A DNA stretch of 64,000 nucleotides from Phycisphaerales bacterium UBA5793 (GTDB lineage Bacteria; Planctomycetota; Phycisphaerae; Phycisphaerales; UBA5793): contig DIDT01000072.1 of the NCBI GenBank assembly GCA_002418285.1, positions 62,001 through 126,000 of the forward strand, in the 5' to 3' direction. The notes beneath the pieces are model-generated. The model searched no databases and was not told the origin of the DNA. It saw nothing but the letters and a program-made list of their open reading frames with translations. Shown piece after piece: positions 54,501-63,420 of this stretch (positions are counted from its first letter, which is position 1; the number at the start of each line of letters is the position of its first letter). The position numbers and the translations under genes are program-made.

Positions 54501-55343
54501 GACCTGGTACTGCTTGACGAACCCGCCGACCGGTGCGACTTCGCTTACACCCTCAACCGCGGTCAGTTCGTAGCGCAGATACCAATCCTGCAGACTGCGC
54601 AAACCCGCGAGGTCGACTTGCGGCGCGACGAGTTCGCCACCATCCAGCGGGCAACGGTCAAACCCCTTCACCAGCGTAAGCGGCTTGAGACGTGATCGCA
54701 CCTCCTCCGGTGCTTCCTCGGCCGAGTCGTAACGGTGATTCTCCACCGGGTCGGAGTATACCGTTTTCGTCTCGTCGAAGATGCGCTGGCGAACGAGCCG
54801 CTCGCGCACGGCATCTTCCTGAGGCGCCTCGTCGAGCGAGGCATACCAGTGGTCCGTTTGCGGATCGTGCCACAAGCCGTTGGGGTGCTTTGGGCAATAC
54901 CGCCCGGTTGTCAGGACATACTCATACGCCCAGCCGACCCCCGTGGCGTCCGGGCCAAGCTGGGGCGACACGTTGTCGGGCAGACGACCGCCGACGAAAC
55001 TCAACTGCTCGAGCACCCGGCTGCGAGCCCAGTACATGTCGGTGCCATCTTCAAAGATGATGTACACGAAACTCGAGCCGAACATGCTGTAGCCGCGCAC
55101 CACCTTTGCATATGGCACGGCGAGCATCGACGTCGTCAAGGGATAGGTGATCTGATCTTCAACGATCTGTGGCGCCTGGCCGGGGTACTCGGTGCGAATC
55201 ACGACCTGCACATCAGAGAGGTCGGGAATTGCATCCACGGTGATGTTTCGCGCCGACCAGATGCCGCCCGCGATCAGAAACACCGTGAGCAGCAGCACCA
55301 TCGCGCGATTCGTCACGCACCAGCTGATGAGCTTGGCGATCAT
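51534..55343 (-). CDS. cusA: Heavy-metal RND efflux pump, CusA type
   Basis: 1269 aa, larger than the usual ~1040-1050. Inner-membrane proton-driven pump. TM4 motif GGIAISIGVMVDSSIVMVEN plus AHKH matches the CusA (Cu/Ag) branch better than CzcA; the porter segment MPIKTRIDMLSTGIKTP also fits. A ~95-residue insert (about 146-243) splits the first periplasmic porter region: after EYVL comes GRYCPKHPNGLWHDPQ...GFDRCPLDGGELVAPQ, which looks like a metal-binding YxCPxHP...CPLxGxxLV unit (Cys150, His153, Cys231), then the normal LRSLQDWYLRYEL resumes. The start overlaps the adaptor stop by four bases (ATGA). Works with the adaptor and outer-membrane factor encoded upstream. Confidence 0.92.
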   Translation of the reverse strand: MIAKLISWCVTNRAMVLLLTVFLIAGGIWSARNITVDAIPDLSDVQVVIRTEYPGQAPQIVEDQITYPLTTSMLAVPYAKVVRGYSMFGSSFVYIIFEDGTDMYWARSRVLEQLSFVGGRLPDNVSPQLGPDATGVGWAYEYVLTTGRYCPKHPNGLWHDPQTDHWYASLDEAPQEDAVRERLVRQRIFDETKTVYSDPVENHRYDSAEEAPEEVRSRLKPLTLVKGFDRCPLDGGELVAPQVDLAGLRSLQDWYLRYELTAVEGVSEVAPVGGFVKQYQVVVDPVRLLAYNIPLSRVKMAVQRSNIDVGGRLIEMSETEFMVRGLGYLGTLSTEEIAKVRASGGSVDQLRTQRTLDELGGIALASNMLGKPVYLRDVAQVRLGPEIRRGIAEWNGEGEAVGGIIVMRFGENAQKVIERTKAKLASLEQGLPPGVAIRVGYDRSDLIERAVHTVSGTLREEVIVVALVIVLFLLHARSALVAAVVLPLGVLATLSIMYTLGINANIMSLGGIAISIGVMVDSSIVMVENAHKHIEREKHLLDAGGTPRSRVDVIREAASEVGPTLFFSLLIITVSFLPIFVLGEQSGRMFKPLAFTKTVAMASAALLAVTIIPVMMIYLINERIVPRRWPLIMRLATYAGVIGAPAVALSLAPLSTLEPHRWWLVGGWVLLSATIILPQRIMSEERNPISVLCQKLYEPLFILVMRFPLITIGAAGLLLFASLWPLSKLGSEFMPPLEEGDLLYMPTTDPGLSMTKARELLQQTDKLIMQAPEVLSVMGKAGRADTATDPAPPSMFETTITLRRDKSLWRQVPRSFDSWPTGTRWLARRLLSETRPITTDELVYGYELPGGPHVPGLNEIVQLPGLTNSWTMPIKTRIDMLSTGIKTPVGIKVMGPDLQTLSNIADQIATAVKTSDGTGKYTTSAFPEKSVGGNYFDIAINREAIARYGLLVGEVQDVVMTALGGMSIGNTVEGLQRYPINVRYPHELRDNIDSLKQTLVATPSGAQIPLGQLADIVIHKGPPMIKSENARLTSWVFVDIAGIDVGTYVKNAQQAVAQQVNIPAGYSLVWSGQYEYMQAARARLMVVVPIAGVLIVLLLYLATTSWLRVGIVLLAVPFSLVGAVWLLYFLDYNLSLAVWVGVIALAGLDAETGLVMLLYLDNSFERFTGEGRMRNRDDLWWAIHDGAVQRIRPKTMTVMTTFIGLVPLLWAAGAGADTMRRLAAPMIGGLATSFLLELLIYPPLFYLVKRVVIHRQFHSTTDPRPVDAA

Positions 55344-57772
55344 TTCGAGCCTCCCGGCTCGACGCCGACAAACTCGTCCTTGATGGTGCCGCAGCCGGGC
55401 ATGTCCGCGTCATACGGATTGGCCACCTGCGGGCTCGCTTGCAGCCAGTCTGCCTTGACCATCGGGCAGTAGATGTGGTACAGGCGAGGAGCGGCATCGG
55501 CGCTGGGCGGCGCCATACGCATCAATTCGATCATTGCGTCAGAAAATGCGCGAAACGCCGTTCGAAACGATTCAATATCCGCTGCTTCATGGGGCACCGC
55601 AGCTTTGATGTTCGCAACGGACTCCTTCAACGAGTCCGGCGCAATGCTCTCAAGGCTCGAGATCGACGTGTGCACGCGATCCAGTTGCGATGCGACACCC
55701 GTGAAGGTGTTACCAGCCAACTCGTCGTGGATGGCCAGGTACGCGCGAACAAGGTCATCGACCAAGCCTTGCGTAGCTCCGTCGAGGGGCTCATGTTGAG
55801 GCGAAGTCGGCATTTCCATCGACGGCGCTGGAGCTGCAGACGGCTGCTCGGATTCGGTTGAGGCACCGGTCACCGGGAGTGCCTTGCGCTCGTCGAAACA
55901 CTCAAGCATGACCGAGCCGTAGAACGGGTTGCGCACCGGACCCGCGCGCTGCAGCCAGGTGCTCCCTCCCTGCCCTTCGCGGTACATCGGGCAGTGCAAC
56001 TTCTGAACCTCGAACTCGTAGCTCGGCGGTACACCCGTGGCGCTGATGAGTTTGCCCAGCGCGATGTTCAGATCGGCGAAGGCCAGCCGCGCTGTTTCGA
56101 TGTCCTTGGCTTCACTGATCTCCAGCGCCTTGCCGCGAACCGTCGCGACCTGTTCGTGCTCATGCCAGAAGTGAGGTGATCCGGGAATCTCGATCTGCAA
56201 CAGACGATCGACCGTACTGGCAATCTGTCGGGCCGGCTCCTGAAGACCGGTGGTCGAATCGCTCGCCAGCAAGTCGCCGATTGTAAACGATTGATTGAGC
56301 ACGCTCGTCAAGGCGGCCGCCATTTCGGTTGGGAGCGTTGAAAGTTCACTCCGTCCCGCCACCGCCACGGCTTGCTTCTGGTCGGCCGCGAGATCACCCT
56401 TGATCAGCTTTGCCAGGCTCTCGCGGATCTTCGCCTCGCTGTCGAGCAGGAACTGCCCGCTCGTCACCACCATCTCACCCACCTTGAGGCCGTCAAGAAC
56501 TTCGACCTTGCCATCATCCGTCTGGACGCCAAGCAGCACATTGCGCGGCTCAAAATGGCCTTCGCCAAGACTGACAAACGCCACGCTGCGCTCACCCGTG
56601 TCGATGATCGCCGAGCGAGGCGCCAGTATGCGCTCGCGCGCCAGTGTGTTGCGCAGTTCGACACTGGCGTACATTCCTGGCTTGAGAATCCCGCTTGGGT
56701 TGTCGAATTCGAGCCGTACGTTCACCTGCCGCGTCTTCTCGTCGAGGTAGGGATAGATGTAGATGATCTTGCCTTCGAATGTCTGCCCCGGAATGTAGGG
56801 AAGGCTCATGGTCGCGATCTGCCCTTCCTGGATAAACGGCAACTGGTACTCGTACATCGACACCTGCACCCAGACCTTCGAGAGATCCGCAATCTGGTAC
56901 ACGCGCATGCCCTGGTCCACGCGCATGCCCTCATTGGCGTGCTTGGCGATCACGATGCCGGCGTATGGGCTGCGAATCGTCATGTTCTTGGCCGGGCTGC
57001 CGCGGTCCTCGAGTTCCTTGATCTGCTCCGGCGTGATGTCGAAATACTCCAGTTGGACACGGGCATCGTGAATGAGTCGATCAGGGTCCAGCTCCGAGCC
57101 GGGCAGAAAGTCGGCGCCAACCTTCCCTTTCATCTGCAGGGCGGAGAGGTACTCGCTCTGCGACGAGTACAACTGCGGCGAGTAGAACTCGAAGAGTGGA
57201 TCACCGACCCGCACGCGCGCTCCCTCATAATCGACGTGCAATTTTTCAATCCATCCTGCCACCTTGATGTTGACGTCGCGCACGCGCGTTTCGTCGTAGT
57301 CCACAGTTCCGACCGTTCGAATGGTGCGCACCACAGGGCCGGCCGTAACCGGCGCGATGCGCACTCCGATGTTCTGCGTCACGACGGGATCGATGCTGAT
57401 CTCACCAGTGAACTTGCTCGGATCGAGAGGAACGAGGTCCATGTGGCAGATGGGGCACAAACCCGGCTTGGGCAGGATGACCCACGGGTGCATACCGCAG
57501 GTGTAGAAGTGCGGCTTCTCGTCCGACTCGGCGCTCGCTTGATCAGTGGTCTCCGTGCGACTGACGGAGATGGTTTTGATGATTCGCTCCGCTCCGCTTC
57601 GCGCCGCCGGCCCCCACATTGAGCCACCCACAAAGCCCGCCAGGAATAGAACGATGACCAGTAACACCACCCACAACCGCGGCCCGCGCGGCGGCTTGGG
57701 ACTCGGCGCCGGACGCTTCGAGTGACCTGATTCGGCCGCAGTTGCCGATTTGTGTTCGTTTGGTTGATTCAT
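55340..57772 (-). CDS. cusB: RND efflux adaptor, CusB type with HMBD and two DUF3347-like domains
   Basis: 810 aa, about twice the usual ~400. One membrane anchor (about 32-52), then a heavy-metal-binding domain FYTCGMHPWVILPKPGLCPICHMDLVP (split; Cys92, His95, Cys106, Cys109), then the membrane-fusion-protein core (about 120-450: hairpin and barrel, VRIAPVTAGPV, YAGIVIAKHANEG). The C-terminal half has two DUF3347-like units: one ends HCPMYREGQGG...VRNPFYGSVMLECF, the other YCPMVKADWLQ...VANPYDADMPGCG, each with the CPM and NP(F/Y) marks. These are probably metal-binding and may feed the pump. The stop and start overlap its neighbours by four bases each. Confidence 0.9.
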   Translation of the reverse strand: MNQPNEHKSATAAESGHSKRPAPSPKPPRGPRLWVVLLVIVLFLAGFVGGSMWGPAARSGAERIIKTISVSRTETTDQASAESDEKPHFYTCGMHPWVILPKPGLCPICHMDLVPLDPSKFTGEISIDPVVTQNIGVRIAPVTAGPVVRTIRTVGTVDYDETRVRDVNIKVAGWIEKLHVDYEGARVRVGDPLFEFYSPQLYSSQSEYLSALQMKGKVGADFLPGSELDPDRLIHDARVQLEYFDITPEQIKELEDRGSPAKNMTIRSPYAGIVIAKHANEGMRVDQGMRVYQIADLSKVWVQVSMYEYQLPFIQEGQIATMSLPYIPGQTFEGKIIYIYPYLDEKTRQVNVRLEFDNPSGILKPGMYASVELRNTLARERILAPRSAIIDTGERSVAFVSLGEGHFEPRNVLLGVQTDDGKVEVLDGLKVGEMVVTSGQFLLDSEAKIRESLAKLIKGDLAADQKQAVAVAGRSELSTLPTEMAAALTSVLNQSFTIGDLLASDSTTGLQEPARQIASTVDRLLQIEIPGSPHFWHEHEQVATVRGKALEISEAKDIETARLAFADLNIALGKLISATGVPPSYEFEVQKLHCPMYREGQGGSTWLQRAGPVRNPFYGSVMLECFDERKALPVTGASTESEQPSAAPAPSMEMPTSPQHEPLDGATQGLVDDLVRAYLAIHDELAGNTFTGVASQLDRVHTSISSLESIAPDSLKESVANIKAAVPHEAADIESFRTAFRAFSDAMIELMRMAPPSADAAPRLYHIYCPMVKADWLQASPQVANPYDADMPGCGTIKDEFVGVEPGGSK

Positions 57773-59193
57773 GGCTTGATCTCCGGACCCGCCGCATCTC
57801 GCTGCACGTCCTGTCCCACGACCTGTTCAAGTTCCGCCACGCTTCGCTCGAGCGAGGCAAGACTTGATTCGTACATCAATTGGAAGCTGAGCAGTTTCCG
57901 CCAGTTGTCGATGAGGTTCAGAAAACCCACGTTGCCGGCTCGATAGCCGCTCAGCGATGCCTCAACTGTCTTCTCTGCCTCGGGCACGATGACGTCGCGG
58001 AGCAAGATCACCTGGCGCTGCTGCGTCTGCACGCGCGTCAGGGCATCCTGCACGCGAAACGCGATGCGATTGCGCTCATTGCCAAGCCTGGCTGCCGTTT
58101 CGACGAGCCCACGCGTCGCCTCGCGCTCGGCGGCATCGAGTCGGCTGGTCCAGATGGGCAGGTTGGCGCCGAACGAGAACCACCACTGGTCTTGTCCATT
58201 GGCCGCCATGGACAGGCCGTGGTCGTTGACCAGGTTGTACGTCACGCCGACCGTGAAATCGGGAAATCGATTCAGTCGCGCCTGCTCGCGCTGCTCGCGG
58301 AAGCGGGCGATCTGCTCGCGCACCGACTGAAGTTCCGGACTTGAAGACTCTGCCGCTGCCAGCAGACTATCCAGTTGCAGATCCAGTTGTGAGAGTTGTA
58401 TCGACCCGGGATCAGCCAGCGCCGTTTCGACCGGTTGATCGATCAGCGAGTTGAGCATCGCCGCGGCAGTGATGCGATTCTGCCGCAGTGTGATCAGCTC
58501 GTTCTCGAGGTTGTTCAATTCAACGGAAACGCGGAGCGCCGACTCCTGCGACGTCGCGCCAGTGCGCAACTTCGCCGACACGACCTCGCGCACGCGATTG
58601 AGCAGATCGCGATTGCGCTCTGTCACTTCGATGGCGCGCACCGAGTAGTAAAGATTCCAGTAGGCGCGGCGCGTGTCGGCGATCACGCCCAGGCGGATGC
58701 GCTCCAGATCCTGCTCGGCGATGGCCACGTCCTGCTCGACGATGCGGCCGCGCACATCGAGCTTTCCGGGGTAGGGCAAACGCTGGCTCAGGCTCGTCAT
58801 CACCGCCACCGAGCCCGCCGCGGTTTCCGCCATGTCGCCAAACGGCGCGATGGAGAGCATTGGATCATCCAGGCTCGTCACCTGCGCGATGCGCTCTCGT
58901 GTCCGCAGCACGCGCTCCTGGGCGGCCACTATCGCCAGGTTTCGCGACAGCGCCAACTGAACATAGTCCTCCACTGTCGGCGCCTGGGGCAACGCTGCGA
59001 CTGATTCTCGGCGATCCCGCGTCGTCTCAGGTTGCGCGCGTTTGAGCACGTCAAGTTCCGACGCCGTCACCTGATCCAGATCATGGATCGCAAACGTCGT
59101 CAGTGGGCCATCCAGCGGGCCCGATGAGCATGAGGACAGCATCCAAACCAGCCCGGCAACCGAGCCCATGCATCCAATTCTCTTCAGGGTCAT
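57769..59193 (-). CDS. Outer membrane efflux lipoprotein, TolC/CusC type
   Basis: 474 aa. The start at 59193 with AGAGG upstream gives a lipoprotein signal with lipobox LSSC (about 17-20). The two outer-membrane-efflux repeats are present (DYVQLALSRNLAIVAAQERVLRTRERI; later GLVETAARLGNERNRIAFRVQDAL), forming the trimeric channel/tunnel. First gene of the leftward efflux operon; it overlaps the adaptor start by four bases. Works with the adaptor and pump to expel metal ions across both membranes. Confidence 0.92.
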   Translation of the reverse strand: MTLKRIGCMGSVAGLVWMLSSCSSGPLDGPLTTFAIHDLDQVTASELDVLKRAQPETTRDRRESVAALPQAPTVEDYVQLALSRNLAIVAAQERVLRTRERIAQVTSLDDPMLSIAPFGDMAETAAGSVAVMTSLSQRLPYPGKLDVRGRIVEQDVAIAEQDLERIRLGVIADTRRAYWNLYYSVRAIEVTERNRDLLNRVREVVSAKLRTGATSQESALRVSVELNNLENELITLRQNRITAAAMLNSLIDQPVETALADPGSIQLSQLDLQLDSLLAAAESSSPELQSVREQIARFREQREQARLNRFPDFTVGVTYNLVNDHGLSMAANGQDQWWFSFGANLPIWTSRLDAAEREATRGLVETAARLGNERNRIAFRVQDALTRVQTQQRQVILLRDVIVPEAEKTVEASLSGYRAGNVGFLNLIDNWRKLLSFQLMYESSLASLERSVAELEQVVGQDVQRDAAGPEIKP

Positions 59194-59422
59194 CAGACGA
59201 CCTCTTCCCTGACATCGAGTCACAACACGATTCGAGAACCGCCGCCGCGAGCCGGTCAACCGGCGCGCAGGACACATCACGGATTCGCGGTGCGTGCAGG
59301 GGTGAAACGGGGATTGAACCTCGAGCGCCGTTTTGGCCCGCGCGCTGCCTCAATGACAACGCGACATCGCCGATCGGCGCGCAAGGATCCCGCCGTGCGC
59401 GCACCGCTTCCGCGGAGGTGCG

Positions 59423-59818
59423 CTACGTTCTCCAGACGCCTTTGAGGGCTTGAATCGTGTTGTGGGATGCAGGAGCGGCATGGAACTGCCGTCGTGAGGA
59501 AGTCGTGAAATGAGTCGCCTGAGGTCGGGGCAGCACGGCAACCACCGTCGCAACAGGAACCTGCAGATCGACACGCGATTCCCTCGGCTGCGGCGCTGGC
59601 GCCGTCGGAGCGGGTTGTCGCGAATGGGCGGCGCAGGCACAGTTTGCCTCGACGGGCACCGGTTCCGGTACCTTCTGTTCATCGCAGCATGACACCGTCA
59701 CCTGAGGTTCACAGCACTTCATGTGGCACTCAGGCAGCTCATTCGACGGCGCCGCAACACCGGACAATCCCAGTTGCGAAAGCAGCAAGCCGAAGATGAG
59801 TGCGAGCGTGAGTCTCAT
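59423..59818 (-). CDS. Small secreted Cys-rich protein, putative metal binding
   Basis: 131 aa. The start at 59818 (MRLTLALIFGLLLSQLGLSGVAA) gives a clear signal peptide. The mature N-terminus has seven clustered Cys (ECHMKCCEP, SCCDEQ, NCACAAH) and His/Met residues, suiting soft-metal binding, followed by a proline-rich part. No family recognised. It lies 229 bp upstream of the efflux outer-membrane factor on the same strand, so a copper/silver link is plausible (inference). Confidence 0.65.
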   Translation of the reverse strand: MRLTLALIFGLLLSQLGLSGVAAPSNELPECHMKCCEPQVTVSCCDEQKVPEPVPVEANCACAAHSRQPAPTAPAPQPRESRVDLQVPVATVVAVLPRPQATHFTTSSRRQFHAAPASHNTIQALKGVWRT

Positions 59819-60071
59819 AGTGGGCAGATAAACGTCAACGTGGCACGGTTCAACAGATCGTAGTCGGCCCCGGCCGGACGGCAAACAACACAGCCCGGGG
59901 CCATTTCCCTCAACCAACCCTTAATACACGCGAGCCGTCCATTCCGTTCGACCGAACTACAGGATTCCTGAAGCCCCACCAATTCAGATTCGACCCCGGC
60001 GAGCCCAAATAGCCCCCCGGAGGCGAGTTATTCGGTCCCAGTCGGACCGTTCACCACTTTCACCGACGGCG

Positions 60072-60584
60072 TCACTTCGACTCACCGCCGTGCGAGCAAT
60101 CGCGGGCGATAAACCAATGCCCATCGAGATCACGTTGGAGGACCCACAGGAATTGGCCTCGCAACGTGACTGCCGTTTCGTGACCTTCGGGCGTGATGCT
60201 CGCAGTCGAAGTGCCCCAGGCCCACGCCCAGTTGTTGTGGATCTCGATTTCCCTCGTCACGAATTGCAGCGAGTGGACTTTCATCCCCGCGAGGTCTTCC
60301 GCCATGGCCGCACGCGCAGCATCCCGTCCAATGATCGGATCCCGGCCCGGCGTCAGCGCCACGAAGTCCTCCGTCATCATCGCCGCCACGGCATTCGCAT
60401 CGCCACTGACAAACCCATCAGCAAAGGCATCGGTAAACTCCACCAGAGTCATGGTATCTTCGAGCGCATCAAGTTCCGACCGCCAATCATCCCCGTTCGA
60501 CTTGCAGCCGACCAAACCGACACACACGACCAGCGCCACGATCCGCCCAATTCCACTTACCTTCCACGAGTTCGACATCATCAT
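60072..60584 (-). CDS. Lipoprotein with SnoaL/DUF4440 (NTF2-like) domain
   Basis: 170 aa. Three ATG codons in tandem (60584, 60581, 60578) follow AAAGGAG (60590-60596); 60581 has the best spacing, 60584 is listed. Lipobox LVGC (about 22-26). The NTF2-like fold (EFTDAFADGFVSGDANAVAAMMTEDFVALTPG, GRDAARAAMAEDL, WVLQRDLDGHWFIARD) is typical of DUF4440/SnoaL proteins that bind small molecules or act in stress. Function unknown. It starts 44 bp after the carboxypeptidase gene stop on the same strand. Confidence 0.82.
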   Translation of the reverse strand: MMMSNSWKVSGIGRIVALVVCVGLVGCKSNGDDWRSELDALEDTMTLVEFTDAFADGFVSGDANAVAAMMTEDFVALTPGRDPIIGRDAARAAMAEDLAGMKVHSLQFVTREIEIHNNWAWAWGTSTASITPEGHETAVTLRGQFLWVLQRDLDGHWFIARDCSHGGESK

Positions 60585-60627
60585 TGAGTCTCCTTTCGTA
60601 TCACCGGCCTGCAACATGGCGCTCCAC

Positions 60628-63105
60628 TCACTGGTCGAGCAATGCCGCGCGGAACATCAAACTAAACGTCCCTTGCGACCAGCCGCGATACTGCGGCCGA
60701 AACGCGAAGAGATGCACCTTGCCCTTGCCATGCTCGACGCGCAGCCATGCGCCCTGATTCTCGATCACTTCGGGACTCTTGATCCATCCGGAGAGCAGTA
60801 CGCGCGTGGGTGCATAGTGCAGCAGCGTCTGCACGCGACCGGCTGATTCGATGCCGGCATCCTTGCGCTCCTTGTCGTTCATCACGCGAAACGCCGAAGA
60901 CCCTGAGAAGAACAGCGCGACGGAATCCGGCAAACCAACCGTCAACTGATTCTCATCTGCAATAGCTCGCAACACACTTCCGGGACAGGAGAACCCCTTC
61001 GCATCCGGGCCACGCGTTACATTGACCACGGGCAGTTTCATCAGGTCGATCGCCCACTGGCTCGATGAGTCAAGCGTAATGAGCGTCCCGCCGCCCCGCA
61101 CGAACTCCTCGACGGCCACGGCTCCTTCAGGGGACAAGCCGCGCGCATACTCCTCCGCGACCGAGCCCGGCCCGCGTCCCTCATCAAGTTGTCGTGATCC
61201 GATGTCGGCGATGATGAGCACATCGAGAAAATCATCCAATTCTCCGGCCCGGACCATCTCGTTGCGAACCGACACGTAGGGGATCTTCCACGTGTCCAGC
61301 ACGTAACGCATCCACCCCTCATCCATGCTTCCGGACCATGGGGAATACAGTCCGATGCGCGGCAGGTGATCCACCACAATTGCACCTGCACTGCTCTTGG
61401 ATGATTCCGAACTGAGCAGGAACATACCCGCCCGCTCTCCGCTGGTCAGGAAAGACACCGTCCGCCCTGCCGTGAGCAGCACCGTGACGTCGGTCCATGC
61501 CGAACTGTGCTGCGCGCTAAGTAGGCTGTTTCCACGCCGCGCATCGCCGGCGAATCTGCCCATGGCATCGGCCGCGGTATTCACGCGCCCCAGCGGCGCG
61601 TCGATCTTCTGCATCACCTCCACGCGACGCACGCCGAGCAGGTATGGCAGCGTCCAACCCGCCACGTCATACGGCGGGTCGCCATCTGGATAGCGTTGCA
61701 CTTCCATCAAGTCCTTGACGTGCGTGCCATACGGCTGCTCGCGCTGAATCACAATCGAGCCCGCGGGGTACGTGCGACCGTCGGCCTCGAGGGCCTTCTC
61801 GCTCACGTTGATCTCTACACCCGTGGCCAGCAGTACATCCACAAACCGCCGCACCGCATCCGGATCACGATTGTCGCTGGGAATGATCCACGCGCGAGGC
61901 GCACCATCCTCCGAAGCGGCAATCGTGCGCTGCGCCGCATCGACAGCATTGCGCAGCCACAGTGAAGGTTCGCGCGACAGGCTGCCCACCAGCGAGCGCC
62001 CGAAACCCAGTTCGTAATCGATGATGTCTCGAATCCGCCACCAGCCGCCCGGCCACGGCATCGGGAACTGGTTCGATGGAGCATATTGGCTCCCCACCGG
62101 GCCCGACAGTCGATTGATCGGCAGGAAGATCGGTGAAGCCAGGTTCGCCGATGCCGCCTCCGTCAGGATGCCGATCATGTTGTGCCGCACTGGAACGTTG
62201 CGATTTCCGCCGTTCCACCACATGTCATACGACACACCCGTCGCCACACCGGTGAATCCCCAGCGCGTCAGGTCGAGCAGTCCCCGGCTGCTCAGCGCAT
62301 CGATTCCCGTGATGATGTTCGGGTCAAGATTCGGATTGAGCGGATCGCGATACGGCGGCACGAACAGCCGCTCGCCGTTGCTCCCCTGCTGGTGTACATC
62401 CCAGTAGATCTGCGGGAACCATTCGGTGTAGAGCAACTCGCTGACGATCCGCGTCTCGTTCTGGGTGAGCATGAACCAGTCGCGGTTGTTGTCGTGACCC
62501 GCATAATGCTGGTACAACTCCAGCAGATCGGCGCCCTCCTGCGGCGTACCCACCGTCTGCCGATACCAATTCGTCACGTGATCGATGCCATCGGGATTCG
62601 TCATGTAGAGCACGACAACCATCTTGTCACGAGCGCTCTTCCACGGCTCATCGTCGGAGGTCGCCAGGTTGTATGCGAACTCCATGCCGAACTGCACGCC
62701 GGCGCACTCTGTCGCGTGCATCGCGCATGAAACGAAAAGCGTCACGCGCCCATCGCGCACGGCCCGATCGATTTCAGCCTCGCTGTGCCGGCGCGGATCA
62801 GCGAGGAGGCGCGAATTCGCTTTGATCGTGTCGAGGTCATTCAGATTAGACTCGCTGGAGATGATGCTGATGAGAAAGTCACGCCCTTCCGTGGTCGTGC
62901 CGACTTTCTTGGTGATGACATTCGCACTCTCCTGACCGAGACGAACGAGATACGAACTCGTCTCGGCCCAGTCAGTCAGCGTGAAATCGCCACCGATGGG
63001 TCGGCCGAGATGCGCCTCCGGACTCGTCACGTCGGCGAGCGCGATGCCCAGGACGTTGAACAGACTCAATGAAAGCGAACACGCGAGCACTGCATTTCGT
63101 ATCAC
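60628..63105 (-). CDS. Secreted M14-family zinc carboxypeptidase
   Basis: 825 aa. The GTG start at 63105 is chosen because AAGGAG lies 7 nt upstream and a signal peptide follows (ACSLSLSLFNVLGIALA); upstream frame is open but lacks support. Zinc ligands: HxxE in SCAMHATECAG (His130, Glu133) and His238 in YWDVHQQGS. The M14 domain covers about 35-360. The rest (about 400-825) is unassigned but contains a late Rossmann-like or GATase-like segment (VLIIADIGSRQLDEG). Predicted to remove C-terminal residues from peptides outside the cytoplasm. Co-directional with the lipoprotein gene. Confidence 0.9.
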   Translation of the reverse strand: MIRNAVLACSLSLSLFNVLGIALADVTSPEAHLGRPIGGDFTLTDWAETSSYLVRLGQESANVITKKVGTTTEGRDFLISIISSESNLNDLDTIKANSRLLADPRRHSEAEIDRAVRDGRVTLFVSCAMHATECAGVQFGMEFAYNLATSDDEPWKSARDKMVVVLYMTNPDGIDHVTNWYRQTVGTPQEGADLLELYQHYAGHDNNRDWFMLTQNETRIVSELLYTEWFPQIYWDVHQQGSNGERLFVPPYRDPLNPNLDPNIITGIDALSSRGLLDLTRWGFTGVATGVSYDMWWNGGNRNVPVRHNMIGILTEAASANLASPIFLPINRLSGPVGSQYAPSNQFPMPWPGGWWRIRDIIDYELGFGRSLVGSLSREPSLWLRNAVDAAQRTIAASEDGAPRAWIIPSDNRDPDAVRRFVDVLLATGVEINVSEKALEADGRTYPAGSIVIQREQPYGTHVKDLMEVQRYPDGDPPYDVAGWTLPYLLGVRRVEVMQKIDAPLGRVNTAADAMGRFAGDARRGNSLLSAQHSSAWTDVTVLLTAGRTVSFLTSGERAGMFLLSSESSKSSAGAIVVDHLPRIGLYSPWSGSMDEGWMRYVLDTWKIPYVSVRNEMVRAGELDDFLDVLIIADIGSRQLDEGRGPGSVAEEYARGLSPEGAVAVEEFVRGGGTLITLDSSSQWAIDLMKLPVVNVTRGPDAKGFSCPGSVLRAIADENQLTVGLPDSVALFFSGSSAFRVMNDKERKDAGIESAGRVQTLLHYAPTRVLLSGWIKSPEVIENQGAWLRVEHGKGKVHLFAFRPQYRGWSQGTFSLMFRAALLDQ

Positions 63106-63420
63106 ACCCAGTCTCCTTGTCACTTGGATCTCGCCACCGCCAGGACGAAAGTCCCGCGCGACACCGCACCGCATGGAGTCCACTTTAGGAAGGAGAAGCC
63201 GGGTGCGTTCTGCGCCTTGAGGATTCATTTCGAGGATTCGACGCTGCGAAGTGCGCGTCAAAAAGAATTGAATCTGCGGCGCAATCTGCTCTGCTGCACC
63301 GCTCAGCAGGAAACTACCAGGAATTGAGGGCAATTGCCCATGCGCGATGTGCTCTGGCGCGCGAATCATTCTTTAGTATCTATTGGTCAATCGCGACTTG
63401 AATGAAAGCAGGAGGTCATC
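63106..63420. other. Intergenic region
   Basis: 315 bp between the divergent carboxypeptidase and coiled-coil genes; both ribosome-binding sites lie at its ends. AT-rich patches around 63360-63400 could be the rightward promoter. I see no repeats or operators. Confidence 0.55.

Noticed and set aside
56372..57622. A 416-codon open frame opposite the efflux adaptor
   Set aside because: His/Asp/Arg/Val-biased shadow; the adaptor on the other strand is clear.
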